Assembly (NCBI GenBank): GCA_018697195.1
Contig: CM031858.1
Span: 94,096,643 to 94,160,642 of the forward strand
Reading direction: 5' to 3'
DNA: 64,000 bases
DNA from: Certhia americana
Taxonomy: Eukaryota > Chordata > Aves > Passeriformes > Certhiidae
Position numbers and translations under genes: made by a program. Positions 25,301 through 37,140 of this stretch are shown piece by piece (the stretch's first letter is position 1; the number at the start of each line of letters is the position of its first letter). A model generated the notes under the pieces. The model had not been told where the DNA came from and did not search any database. It was given only the letters and a program-made list of their open reading frames with translations.

Positions 25301-28300
25301 GCTACAAAGACCTTATCTGGTGGTTTTATAATGCCCTCCGAGAAGAGACAAATACAATTTCCAGGGAGTTTCCATACCACGGGCCTGCAGTTTCTACTGT
25401 TCCCAGGAGATGGCATACATCTTTTGGAAAAAAATGTCTGCTCACTTCCTTAAGGAGCAGTGAGGTGTAGGAGGAAATACTTCAATGCACCATTCAGTCC
25501 TGCGATTTCCACTTGAAAAATTGAAAGTCAGTTGGCAAACCCTTTGGGATTTAGGAGAGATGGAATGGGGATTGCCATCCACAGAGGAGAGTTTGCATGA
25601 ATAGCTCAGCAGGAGGAGGGCGAAGAATCCCCACCCAGCAACCGCATTTTCTTTGTGGCATAATGTATGTAAGACCATAATACAATACCCTCCTACTTTC
25701 ATCTTTCTATATTGCCACTCATCAGCATTACAAAGCATGTAGCTATTAAAAGAACTGCCTCCTGGCACCCAAAAGCCATACCACTGTATTTTTTACAACA
25801 AAAAACTTGAGCCTCTATTATTTGTTTTGCTACATTTGCAGCAGTCTCCCCATTAAGCTTGCTTCTCACAGCTCCCTGATCTCATTCCCCGCTGGACCTG
25901 GATCAGACACACAAGAGGTCAGGCTGACTTTCAAACTTTCTTGAGGGCTGGCAAGCACAGAAAAGTGTAACTGTAATAAGGATTAAAAAGTTCTCAGATG
26001 AGCCTACCAATGTAAAAAGCCCCTCCCTTCCCCAGCTTTGCCACCCTCCGAAACCCTTGGAGTAAACATCAGAGCCAGATTTATCAATAGAGCATTTATT
26101 AACCCCTAGTTACTCAAACCAGCTTTTGCAAGCATTTGTGCCTGTCCTGAGGCTCCTACAAATACATTCTCTTGCACTTCAGTGAGGTTTTTAAATGCCC
26201 TGAAACTCCTGCTAATGCAAAAGCATTTCCATCAATTTCTAATAGTAATCCCAAATCTTGGAAGTATAATCTGAGGCAGCGAAGAAGAAGCCATCAGACA
26301 TTTCTCCTTCTCCTGACGCACCCACGTGTAGGCCTTTGTGGTAAATGGAAACCGGTATATTGCAATTTGTGACACACCGCCTGCACGTTCAAATTTACAT
26401 GCATAAAACTGAAAATACTCTTAATGAAAGGGAAGCAACAGGACCAGCATCAAGGACTAAGACAACCAAACCAAAATCTATCAGTAGTCACCACCTGCTG
26501 GCAGCCCAGGCACAGGTAGCTGCAGTGAAGGTGCATGGGCTCAGTCACTGAAGGAAGCTGCAGCCAGAAGGAAAAGTAGAAATAGTGAAGAGCTGTTTTC
26601 CTGGGTGCTGCAGCAACCAGCATCTTCACCTCACATCACAGCTGAGGCATTGGCTTGACTGCAATCTGGGTCAGGTCTAAATTGATCAAATGTGTGAGGT
26701 TTCAGAGGAAATTCCTGAGCACTGGACTCCTGATTCATCAGGTCCAGACCATTATATTGTAGACAAACTACACACCGATTTCTAAGTGTAGGGAAGGGGT
26801 GCAAATTAAAGATGGGTGTCATTCTGATCAGTCTCTACCAGGGATTGCATATGCTCTTCCTTATGCCATGGCTTGCATGGTTGCACCTCTCCATCCCTCC
26901 CAGGAGCACAGGAGATTGAGCCATTCCCACAGTCACTGTACAAGTGCTCCTAAACCTGGTGTTTGTTACTGCTGTCATTTATGGTGACCAACTTTTAGCT
27001 AAGGCTTTGCTGTTCAGAACAGGGCACACTTGCCCAGCTCCCACAGGATTTCCTTTAGCTGTGAGCAGTGTCCCTGGAGCCTGAATCTAAATGCAGTAAG
27101 ACTCCAACAGGCACCCAAACTACCTTAATTCCCCTAGGCAGCAAATCCCAAACCCAGAGTTCCCATGCCTGTGACAGTGTACTGTTGGATCACCCACCCT
27201 CTGCCTGGGATAATGGCCCTTCCTGAGCATTACTATCTCCCACCAGGTGGGCACTCTGATAGTGGCTAGTGTGGTCATGTGCCTGGTCACCAGTTGTCAG
27301 AGATAATGTGGCCCCTCAAAAACACACTGGGAGATCTTAACCTGACAGCAGGCTCCTCTCAGCCTGCCTTTTTACACTGTATTTGACACAACAGAGGTTT
27401 CAGACTTTTGAGGGTAATGATGGATTGGGATAAGCCTATGCCAGGCACACCAAAGTAAAAATAAGTGAAACAGCCAGCAGCAGGTGAGTGATGTATTTTT
27501 AAAGTTCCTGAGGGATGTCTGAAATGCACTTATCTTGATGCTTGTGGATAGTTTTAAAAGAGCTCCCTGGATTTGTTGTAGTCAGCTGTTTGCTTATTCT
27601 AACAAAGAAATATAAGAAACTGCTCTTCAAGAAATTAAAGGTTAAACTTGGATGCCTTCCACAGGAAATGGAAGTGTAAGAGTGAGTGTGTGTTTTGAAA
27701 TACGGATGTTACAATTCCCATTCTAGCTTGCAAAACAACCCCCAAACCCATACTATGTCACTTTAATGATTTATAAGCACGTCTTTAAAAAAAATCACTT
27801 ATTCAGTCTCTCGTGATGGCTCTCTGGTACACACATGAGGCTCAGTAGCCTGCTTGTTTCTCATGCTGCAGAGATTATTGCTTTTACTGATGGCCAGACT
27901 GTAGCTGCCCAGGAGCAGGTGTGTGAATGAGGGGGAGGTGAGGAAACTCAAAGCCTTCATCTGTTTGGGCAGGTATTTAACAAGCAGCAATCCCAGTCTT
28001 GCCTCTTGCAGACAACATTTCAGAAATGTGGCAGGCAAGTCACACTAGTTGTGGTTCAGCTGGGGTAAATGCACTTCCCTCTGACACTGCCCACTTGGGC
28101 TGGTTGGAGACTGTTGTGCTGCAGCTTGAAATGCGTTGGTGAACTGCTCCAGGCACTGGGGTAGTGTTCAGCAAAGATCCAAAGTCAGGTGGCTCCTAGC
28201 ACTTTCTAACTCTCCCCCTTTAGTCATAGGAAGAGAATTTCTGTATTTATGTTAATCTGAAAGGGCTGGGTCTTTCAATAGTATCTATATGGACTGCTTC

Positions 28301-29111
28301 ACTGCTGAGGCCCTGACACCTGGGGATTGAGTTCAGAAGGGCTGGACACCCAGGACTGTACTGGTGCTTCAGAAAACCAAGCAAGTGCAGCTGTAGAAAT
28401 TTTGCTAGTGAGGACACGAACATGTTCAAATACAGGCATTCACATGCAAGAGTAGAAGTGAAAGAAAAAGTTAAACCGAGATCAAGGTCATGCAGACATG
28501 GAATCATTAAAGCAACAACTAATCATTCAAAATTTACTCTGAACCACTCAGAAATGGAACAAATCAAAGGAAAGTGTTTCTCATTTTTGTTTGACTAATG
28601 CAAAATCTAAACCATACTTAATATATCACTGGGTTTCAAAAACTTATCTGACGGCACTGTGTCTACTTCTTCTGTGAGATTTACTGCTCTTCAGAGCTGA
28701 AATATGCCAAGGGGGACCTTTAGCTGGTTATGATAAATGGATTATCTCCACTGACTTCACTGAAGCTATGCTATATTGGTCTGATTTTTTAATATCTAAC
28801 CTAAAGACCTGAAAAACCTTTGAGGACACAGGCACTAAAACCTGCTTCTAAATGCAGATACTGCAACAGTTTTTCTAAGGACTAAAAAATATTAAAGGGT
28901 CAAAGCATGAAGTTTGCAAAATGTTGAGAATATTTCCAAAGACAGAAAGCACTTCCTGCTCTCTCCCTTCCACCCCCAAACTGAAATTCTTCTCATTGAT
29001 CTGCAGGTATATTTTTCATGACTTATCCAGATTCTTTTTTCAAGGAAGGAATTGCTCAGCTTAGATACTAAATGCTGGTCTTTCCCTTTAACATTCTGTG
29101 TGGCATCATAT

Positions 29112-29160
29112 TAGAATTAATTAGAAATTAGCTATTAATTAATTAAAGAATTAGAAACTT
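29112..29160. promoter_or_regulatory. Cluster of homeodomain-type TAATTA cores (possible enhancer)
   Basis: Within about 50 bases there are several overlapping TAATTA/ATTA cores, including the palindromes AATTAATT (29115-29122) and TTAATTAATTAA (29135-29146), followed by further ATTA text near 29200. TAATTA is the standard core for Antennapedia-class and related homeodomains. Simple AT-richness can give the same pattern, so regulatory status is inference only. Confidence 0.2.
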
Positions 29161-29434
29161 TCAGCATCTTTGGAAAAGGCCTCAGACCTCTTAGCATTAA
29201 AATGACCATGATTAACATAATTATTTCAATGATTGCCATTTTACCCAACTGACAGATATCCTAGAGGTTTTCTTCCATCAGATAACCACAGCTGAACACC
29301 AAAAATGCTTTCCACTGTAGGAACAACTATCTGAAGATCATTTTCATTTCTCCTTTTTATGTGCAACTGTTTACTCCATTCTCAGAGTAATGTTTTTTAA
29401 AAATGTTGGTAAAAGCAGAAATGAAAGCAGTTGC

Positions 29435-29456
29435 AAAAAAAAAAAAAAAAAAAAAA
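29435..29456. repeat. Homopolymer A tract (22 A)
   Basis: This is an uninterrupted run of 22 A after GTTGC. No retroposed gene body is recognisable upstream. Confidence 0.9.
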
Positions 29457-30689
29457 GCTATTTCAATTTGGTTAAAATTGAGACTTTTAGAGTTAACTCT
29501 AGTTATGGAAACCAGCAACAGAGAGTCTCAGGGGCAGAAGAGTGAGGAAGAAGACACACTACAAATGTCACCAGGAGCGTTACTGACTTCTACTCAGAGG
29601 AAACATCTGTCAAAACTTGAGCAGATCAGGGTTGAGTTAGCTTGATATAAAACCAATTCTGTTCATCAATTGTTAAGGACCAGGCAGGAAAAAGTTACAA
29701 TTTGATCTTGGAGCAGTTGCTGCACCATAAAACTTCCTTGAGAATTGTTTTATATTTCTTCCGCAGTCTAAATGTTTTGATTACCAAGGCAGTGTTTTCC
29801 CATGAGGCATATCTCAAAGAGATGTGGTGCCAGGACCAAGTGGGATGAGATTATAAAATATAAGAAGCTGGAACATGAGAAGTTTGAAACTCAGCTGTGA
29901 AAATGTTTATTGGATAAATGTTTACTCTGCTGCATGCTCATATTTATTTTTCTTTCAAATCTTTGAGTTTCCTTACTGCTGCACTGAGACAATTAATTTT
30001 CTTTGGAAAACATGGCATGGTTAATTAAACAGGTGAGAGAAAGTAGTTTCTCAACTGTCTGGAGATTCAAAGATTCAATTGCAATTTACAAAGAATATAT
30101 TACAGTTGTCAACATCATGTGAATCCTGGATTGTGTGAAAACGATAAACACATGAATGCTCTAGGAAATACTCCTTAGAAACCTGAAACCCTTTAGAAAC
30201 TCATCAATGCAGGTCCTCTGTTGTTCCAGGTGATCACAGCACACTGTGCTTTTCATGAACAGCTTGTGCTTCGTCTTATAAATATCTAAGGATTTTGCTC
30301 CTTTTTTCTTCCTGTAGACTGGCTACTCTGAAATCTCACAATGCTGATGGCTGGGGAATGAATCAAAAATCCCCTGGCTGTTTCTTTTTGTGCCTAAGTT
30401 CTTTTTAGCTTTTGTAGCCTGTCTTCATCTCTGTTTTTTATCCTTGCATGTATGTATTTACAAAGATGTATTTATGTTCTCTTAAGTCTTCACCTGCTAG
30501 CCAGAGCAGTGTAAGCTTGGGGGGCATATCTTTGTGTGAAGGTGTATGTGCTGACTCCTGTGAACCAGCCCTGTTTGGCCCACACGGGGCCAAGAAGATG
30601 CCAGTGCATCTTCTCTCTGGAACTCAGCCCAGCTCTGGTCTAACAGTCCCTACCCACCAGCAGGCAGCACAAAGGCCTTGAAGGTGTGC

Positions 30690-32499
30690 TGAAGAAGGAA
30701 GCTAAAAAAGAGTGGCTTGGATGAACATAGAGCTTTGGCTGAAACACAGTGGAAAAAAGGAGTTTATGACCTTTGGAAGAAGGGGCAGGTAGCAGGGAGA
30801 AATTTAGAAAGGACGAAGCCCAATGAGAATTTAATCTGGCTACTAATCTGAAAGATAAGGAATGTTTCTATAATTACATTATCAAGAAATGGAAGGCTAA
30901 GGAGAATCTCTATCTTCTATTGGGTGCAGGGGTAAACATAGTGACAAAAGGTAAGGTAAAGGCTGATGAACTTTATGCCTTCTTTGCTTCAGTATTCCAC
31001 AGCAAGACCAATTGTCATCAAAGTACCCAGCTTCCTGAGCTCTCTGGAAAATGGAGATGTGAAGGGGAATGAAGCCCCCACAGTCCAAGGCGAAATAGTC
31101 AGTGATCTGATACACCACTGAGACATGCACAACCCTATGGGGCCAGCTGGGCTCCACCCAAGGGTACTGAAGGATTTGGCAGAAGCACTCACTGAGACAC
31201 TTTCCATCCCTTACCAGCACTCCTGGCTAACTGGGGAGGTAGCAGCTGACTAAGGGTTAGCAAATGTAATGCCCACCTAAAAGAAGGGCTGAAAGGAGAA
31301 TTGGGGGAACTACAGGCCTGTCAGCCTGACCTTGGTGCCAGGGAAGGTCATGGATCCGCTCATCTTAGATGTCATCATATGACATGTGCAGGACTACCAG
31401 GGAATCAGGCCTACCATGGCTTTATGAAAGACAAGTCCTGCTTGACCAATCTTATCTCCCTCTATGAAAAACTGACCCACTCAGTGAAGGAAGGAGAAGC
31501 TGTGGATATTGACTACTTGGACTTTAGTAAAGCCTTTGACCCTGTCTTCCGCAGTATTCTCCGGAGAAACTGTCTGCTTTTGGCTTGGACAGGTGCACTC
31601 TTTGGTGGATAGAAAACTTGCTGGATGGCTGGGCCAGAGAGTGGTGGTGAATGGAATTACATCCAACAAGAAATCAGTCAATAATGGTGTTCCCCTGGGC
31701 TCACTATTGGGACCAGTCCTGTTTAATCTCTATTAATGATTTGGACAAGAGAATTGAATGTATTCTCAGTAAGTTTACAGAGGACACCAGGTTGGATGGA
31801 GTGTTGATCTGCTGGAGGGATGGAAGGCTCTGCAGAGGCATCTGGGCAGGCTGGATCAATGGGTTGGGGCCGTTGTGTGAGGTTCTACCAGGACAAGTGC
31901 TGGGTCCTGCCCTTGCGTCACAAAAAGCCCCATGCAGTGCTGGGGGCAGAGTGTCTGGAAAGCTGCTGGTGGAAAAGGACCTGGGGGTGCTGATCAAGAG
32001 TGTCTGAACATGAGCCAGTGTGTGCCCAGGTGGCCAAGGAGGCCAATGCTGGCCTGTATCAGCAACAGTGAGGCCAGCAGGAGCAGGGCAGGGATTGTCC
32101 CCCTGTTCTTGGCATTGCTGAGGCTGCACTTCAAATCCTGTGTTCAGTTTTGGTCTACTCATATCAACAAAGATACTGAGGTGCTGGAGTGTGTCCAGAG
32201 AAGGGCAATGGAGCTGGTGAAGGGTCTGGAGAATAAGTCCTATGAGGAATGGCTGAGGAAGCTGGGGTTGCTTAGCCTGGAGAAATGGAGGTTCAGGGGA
32301 GACCTTATCCCTCCTTCCAAGTATCTGTAAGGAGGTTGTGGCCAGATGGGGGTCAGTCTCTCCTCCCAGGTAACAAACAATAGGATGAGAAGAAATGGCC
32401 TCAAGTTGAATGTTTCGATTGGATATTAGGAAAAATTTCTTCACTGAAAGGATTGGCAAACACTGGCACAAGCTGCACAGGAATGATTCTATGATTCTA
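30690..32499 (+). mobile_element. CR1 LINE copy, 5'-truncated, about 1.8 kb, with terminal repeat
   Basis: This is the largest element in the window. In order it shows text from the region between endonuclease and reverse transcriptase (about 30690-31000), with a GKVKADELYAFFASV-like piece near 30950-30995. Next come the 'MGPDGIHPRVLKEL'-type region in degraded form (about 31130-31180), the NYRPVSL-like motif region (about 31308-31330), the reverse transcriptase core, the C-terminal RRAMELVKGLE-like region (about 32195-32240), and a 3' end with two overlapping ATTCTATG-type units at about 32484-32499. CR1 elements mobilise by target-primed reverse transcription, and most copies are 5'-truncated like this one. 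The 3' untranslated part is unusually short: the text jumps from the CTGCACAGG point directly to the terminal repeat. The 5' edge is approximate. Confidence 0.93.
30930..32330 (+). pseudogene. Broken CR1 ORF2 reverse transcriptase
   Basis: This is the decayed reverse transcriptase of the CR1 copy. Recognisable pieces lie in several reading frames. At 31505-31540 the text gives DIDYLDFSKAFD, matching the first catalytic block of CR1-like reverse transcriptases. Around 31690-31735 it gives GVPLGSLLGPVLFNLY in another frame, followed by a stop. At 31774-31785 the block that is normally F-A-D-D reads F-T-E-D, so the first of the paired catalytic aspartates is replaced. The C-terminal part is open from 31932 and stops at 32328-32330. 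Between 31540 and 31600 the sequence jumps frame and appears to lack part of the usual spacer before the WIENLLDG-like region. Frameshifts, an early stop after NLY, and the altered catalytic block show that it cannot encode active enzyme. Confidence 0.9.
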
Positions 32500-35400
32500 A
32501 ACACAAGCCCTCATAAAAATAGCTTGCAAAAATAGCACTTTGACAATGAACTTGAGCCTGTATTTTCTGGAAGATAAATCTAGAAAGTGGTACAGAAATT
32601 GCCTGATAAATGAGTTTAAGCTCTCTAAGACAGACTGTTGATTTGTCTCTTATTGCCTTAAATGTAGAATTATGTGGCCTTGATCAGTGGCTCTTTGGTG
32701 CTACTGTAATCTAAGAGTTAAGTATTAATAATAGTTTCAAACAGCAGGGAATTTTCAACCACATTGCACTTACTACGTGTTCTACTAAGAAAGGACAGTG
32801 CAGTAAAGTGCATTTATGTCAGGAGGGACTTTACATGATTGAAAAGGCACTGATCTGGGTGGGGAATGAGATGAGGATACTCTGGCAGTGAACTTTCTCT
32901 GCGACACCAAGTGGTAAATGTACTCTTTACCTCTCATTAGTGGTTCCAGACTTTCTTTCATCATTTTCCTCACAGAAAGATCAAGCAACTATGTAAATTC
33001 TTTACATTTGACTATTGTTTAAAGCATGTTTTATTTTGCTGTTTTTAATGTGTTATCAGTAACAAGCACTACTGTTTGGCCAACTGTTATGTTTTGTCTA
33101 GGGTTACTTAAGTCTCAGTTATTTGTGGAATGCTCCTATATTCCTTTGGGCAGTCAGTGCATGACTCACAATTATCTAATATCTTTTGGGGAAAAAATAT
33201 CTCAGATCACTTTTATGCATCTCTTACATGGCTGTTAAATATTTTAGGACATGCATACTCACTTCAACACCACCACATCTGCAATTGTGGTTGAAAGTAA
33301 GAGATTTTCTCTATAGCAACCAGTGCATGTTCAATTTTTTGTTTTAAAATACAAAGACCCAGATTTTGCTCTCAGATCCTCAGTAATTTTGGGGATTTTT
33401 TCTGATTTTCTTTTTCTTGAGAGTGAATAAAGTCCTGATACTTTTCCACTACACGTGTCTCAATCTTATTTTGGCAGCTTTCTGAAACAAATGGTTTTCT
33501 GATTTTTCTCTAAATCAAAATGTATTAATGGATCTTCAGAAGGGGATGTGCTTTGAATGAATCTGGACAGAATTAGTGACGATGAAATGTTTACTGCAGT
33601 ACATTCTTTCTGCAAAGCCTTTAGAACTAATTCCAAATGCATACATGACTGCGGACTTTTAATTGGATAATTCTTGCCTGTTGACTTTTTTCCAGCTTCA
33701 TCCTGTAAGGCAATGTGTGTCAAGATTTTGCAGTCACTTGCATATCTGGGTATCCGTATTTTTCATCCGCATGTGTAAACAACTATTTGCCCATGCAAAA
33801 TGGGTCCTTAGATGTGCAAATACTTGATCTTCTTGCATAAATACTTTTTTTGTTAGCAGATCTGTTTACAAGAATGACTACATAAAATACAGATATATTT
33901 GAAATTAAATGAAGTACAATTAAGTGCAGGTCTATTAACATGAATGAAAATAAATAGGGCCTTTAACTCTGAGACTGGGGACTTCTCTCTTGTTCCACTG
34001 TCTTTTTGTCTGTGAAACTACCTCACTAATAAATTAGTTTTAGCAGTGAGTTCAGCAAATGCACTGATAAAACACTTATGCACATGTTTAACTTCAGTGA
34101 TGTTCAAGCAAGGTTGAGCACATCAGTCAGTGCTTTTCTGAATTGAACCATCATTTAGATCCAGAGCTCCATGTTTTTCCATGCTTCGTGCCTTTCTACA
34201 CTGCAAGAGAACCAAATTTCAATGAAAATAGTTTATAAAGGATGCAGCATTAGGTGTTGTCAGGGAGTGTCCCTTTTGTTGATACATTTTATAGCCAGAT
34301 TCCTTAGGTAGTCAAAGTTGATCTGACTAAGGGCTGAGAAATTCAAACACATACCATGCACTGTATCTAGCATTTCCATAGTTATTGTGGAAAGAGTGAT
34401 CCTATTGATCTGCACATTAGCTTGCACTTCTCCAAAAATAAAGTCTGTGACATTTACTTCTCCAGAAAAATTTGTTCGTTGGCCTTTACATGTTATTTGA
34501 CAGAACAAATGCTTATGTTTAATTTAACTGACCAGCCCATTAAGTGGGAATCACATTATTCACAAATAATCAACATTCAGCTGTTGGTCCAGGGTCTGAA
34601 GAACATTGCATTTGTCCTCGTTTCAAACACAGATAGTTATGGTAGAGCAATATTGCAGATGATTAGTTATGGAGTGTTCTTTGGTCAAAGCCCAGCCCTG
34701 AGCAGGGGGCTGAGAAACCATGTTTCCTTGTTATTAAGGTGTCAGAAGGGAACTTGCACTCCTTGAAAAATTATCTTTCCCATAGGTTAGTAGTGCACAG
34801 GATGGTCGCTCTCTTCTAGAAGTCTTTGGGAAAGAGGGGAAGTGTGCAGTGTGAGGGAGGGAGAGTCCCTGCATCCCTGTGACTGCTTTAGCTGGCTTTC
34901 AGGTATGGAGTAAAAGGGGTAGGGCAAACCTCTGTCTTCTGTTATCCACACTGTTATGTGGATATTCTGTTATGGTTCTCTTCCAAGCTTTTTGGGTTTG
35001 TGCCTGTGCTTCCCATCCCCCACTCTTCTTCGTATTATCATGACAAGATGAATGTGGAAATTCAAGATCTTGGCCCTGGAACTTGCAGTTTGTTGGCTGT
35101 ACTGGTCCAGGCAGGACTGAAGATATTTCGTTAAGTTAGAAAGAACCAAGAACACCTGACTGGTGTTATAATATCTGATGGTGATTTTAATGGCACTTAA
35201 AATTAGAAGTAAGTATCATGACACTATTCCATAAGAAAAACACAATACTTCTGGTTAAAAATATTCTGATTTTCCATTTACATTACAAGTTTGTACCTGC
35301 TTTTATACCAAGTTTTCTCCTTTGCCCCACCCTCCATATTTTTGCTGATTCATGTGTGATTGCCACTAACTTAATACTAGATAGATTAATTTATTTGTAC

Positions 35401-35991
35401 TTCAGATATAATTTTCACCCCATTTATAAATATGTTTAGTATGCTCAGACTTTTATTAAAAGTATAACATTTTCTACAACTTTAATTAGATATGGTTTCT
35501 CTTGCAAATATTTTGTTACTATTTTCTTTAAGTTTAGTTCTGACTTGGCAAAACATCTGTGCATTTGGCCCACTTTTTAAAAAAGGTGCAAATTTTTCTG
35601 TGCTAAATGGTTTAATTCCCTGTACACTCCCAAAATACCACTTAGGGAAAACCATTCACAAAGACAAAGTCTGTTATTTAACAGCAGTGTTTAAGATAGC
35701 AAAGATCAGCTTCCATGTGGACAGAGCCTTTGGATCAAACAGGAGGAACAGGCTAAGAGATTGTATGGCTGTGAACAGATGAAATCATGTGACGGGCTTT
35801 ATTGCTGGTGAAATCTGTTTCCACTTGCTGCCACCCACTAATTTGACAATAGATTGCATCATGTGGTTGCAGCAACTGAGATGACTAGCAACCATTTTAA
35901 AATGCTTTCCTTAAAGGGGAAAACACCCTACTGAAGCAGCGGAACAGAGAGGCAGTGTTGTGAGCACATTTTAAATTTTAGATAAAATGCA

Positions 35992-36027
35992 GTTATGTTT
36001 GCTGCAGTATATTAAGTTTAACATAAC
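35992..36027. repeat. 8-bp inverted repeat around a 20-base spacer
   Basis: GTTATGTT (35992-35999) and AACATAAC (36020-36027) are exact reverse complements. Arms this short are expected by chance now and then in 64 kb. I list it because it lies within the AT-rich candidate regulatory block. Confidence 0.6.
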
Positions 36028-36525
36028 CCAAGTGTTTGGTGAGGAGCTATGTATAAGCCAAAATTTGTTTATTGAGAGATTTTTCTTAGCGGACAAAAAC
36101 AGCTAGGAGGTTTGTTAACAGTAATTTAGCTCATCCTAGAATTGCAATTACCACCTAAGTGCTGTATGGGAAACACACAACATTTTTCAAAGCATAAAAT
36201 AAATAATAATGAACCCTTAGCTTAAAAATGCAATTCTCTCTGTGTTCTTTTCTTGTAAAGAAAAATCTACATTTCAAAGGAATATTTTCTTACATATGGA
36301 AATGCTTATTTTCTAGCTACTGAAGATCTGCCAGGAAATATTAGAGAATATCATGTTCAGAGTTTTAGAAGGCAAATTGCTTCTGCATACGCTGTATCTA
36401 GCAGACAGCTTTATGGTGCTCTTTACCTGTCTGTCATAACATCATCAGTTTTTCCAAAGTACCTGAAGCCTTTGAAAGTTAAGGAGTGTAGCAGTATACC
36501 TTCACATGACACATGTACTTAGCAA

Positions 36526-36542
36526 TGCTAATCTGATTAGCA
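36526..36542. promoter_or_regulatory. Palindromic P3-type paired-class homeodomain site
   Basis: TGCTAATCTGATTAGCA is a perfect 17-base palindrome with one central base. Its core at 36529-36539, TAATCTGATTA, matches the TAAT-YNR-ATTA P3 consensus to which paired-class homeodomain proteins bind as cooperative dimers. It also contains inverted TAATC half-sites of the kind bound by OTX/PITX-type proteins. The match to the known binding rule is exact, but occupancy and function are inference. Confidence 0.35.
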
Positions 36543-37098
36543 AGTAAATACAAACTACAGTTGTACGTGCTTTAAACCTAATTATTAAATGTTCCTTGAT
36601 GGAGGACAAAAACAACTTTGAAAATAAAAACTGGTTTCAGCGTAAGAAGATGAATTTTAAAGAGCACTAATCAAAGCACACTTATCATGGCTGTGCACCT
36701 TTAAAAACGAGTTTCAGATGGACTTTATTGTTTTAATTTATATCTTAGGGAAGGAAGGAGAGCCACCTTAGCTGTGGAAGATTTGGCTTTTTAGATATAA
36801 ACACTGACTTTAAAACATCTCAGCAGCGTTTTCAGATTGTCACAGTGAGCAGAAACATCCATGTTGTCAGCCAGATGGGAAATTTCATATGCGTTTCTTA
36901 AACCAGTTAATTTTCTTCTTCAGTGCAGAGAAGCCAAGAGCTAATGCTGAGGTCTGGGACATACTTTCAATTGCTTTTTGTGTCAAATTCCATGCACCCA
37001 GAAATCCTTAGTCTTTTATTTCTTTGTTTAGTTTTATTTTAGAGAGAAACCAGTGCATTTCTGGCAGTTTATTCCTAATCTGCCTTAAACCATTCTAG

Positions 37099-37140
37099 TA
37101 TTCTGACAGAAAAAAAGAATTCTTTGAAACTGTCAGAATA
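37099..37140. repeat. Interrupted 42-bp palindrome
   Basis: The outer arms TATTCTGACAG (37099-37109) and CTGTCAGAATA (37130-37140) pair perfectly over 11 bp. The centre AAAGAATTCTTT (37114-37125) is itself a perfect 12-bp palindrome with the same dyad axis. Only the four bases on each side between these blocks fail to pair, so 17 of 21 positions are symmetric. As RNA or single-stranded DNA it would form an 11-bp stem with a self-complementary loop. Flanks outside 37099-37140 do not pair consistently. Origin and function are unknown. Confidence 0.85.

Larger units (their letters stand above)
22301..30689. other. Unique noncoding sequence, no supported gene
   Basis: No gene is supported. There is a small GGGGCC/GGCCCC hairpin at 22324-22341, a tandem CTCTCCAG motif near 24031, a slightly GC-richer patch at about 26.8-27.4 kb, an AT-rich homeobox-site-like cluster near 29.1 kb and a 22-A run at 29435-29456. 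The region at 26060-26110 also has AT-rich factor-site-like text (GATTTATCAATAGAGC, then TTTATTAA). The last 150 bases, before the CR1 copy, are of unknown origin. Confidence 0.55.

Noticed and set aside
31704..32504. 266-codon minus-strand open frame, the longest in the window
   Set aside because: It lies wholly antisense to the CR1 copy and runs into its terminal repeat. Its residues are the reverse reading of reverse-transcriptase and UTR text, with no protein family match.
33400..33480. Possible second LTR 3' end (GAATAAAGTCC followed by a T-rich tail)
   Set aside because: There is a single AATAAA word without an upstream TATA at LTR spacing and no recognisable LTR wording.
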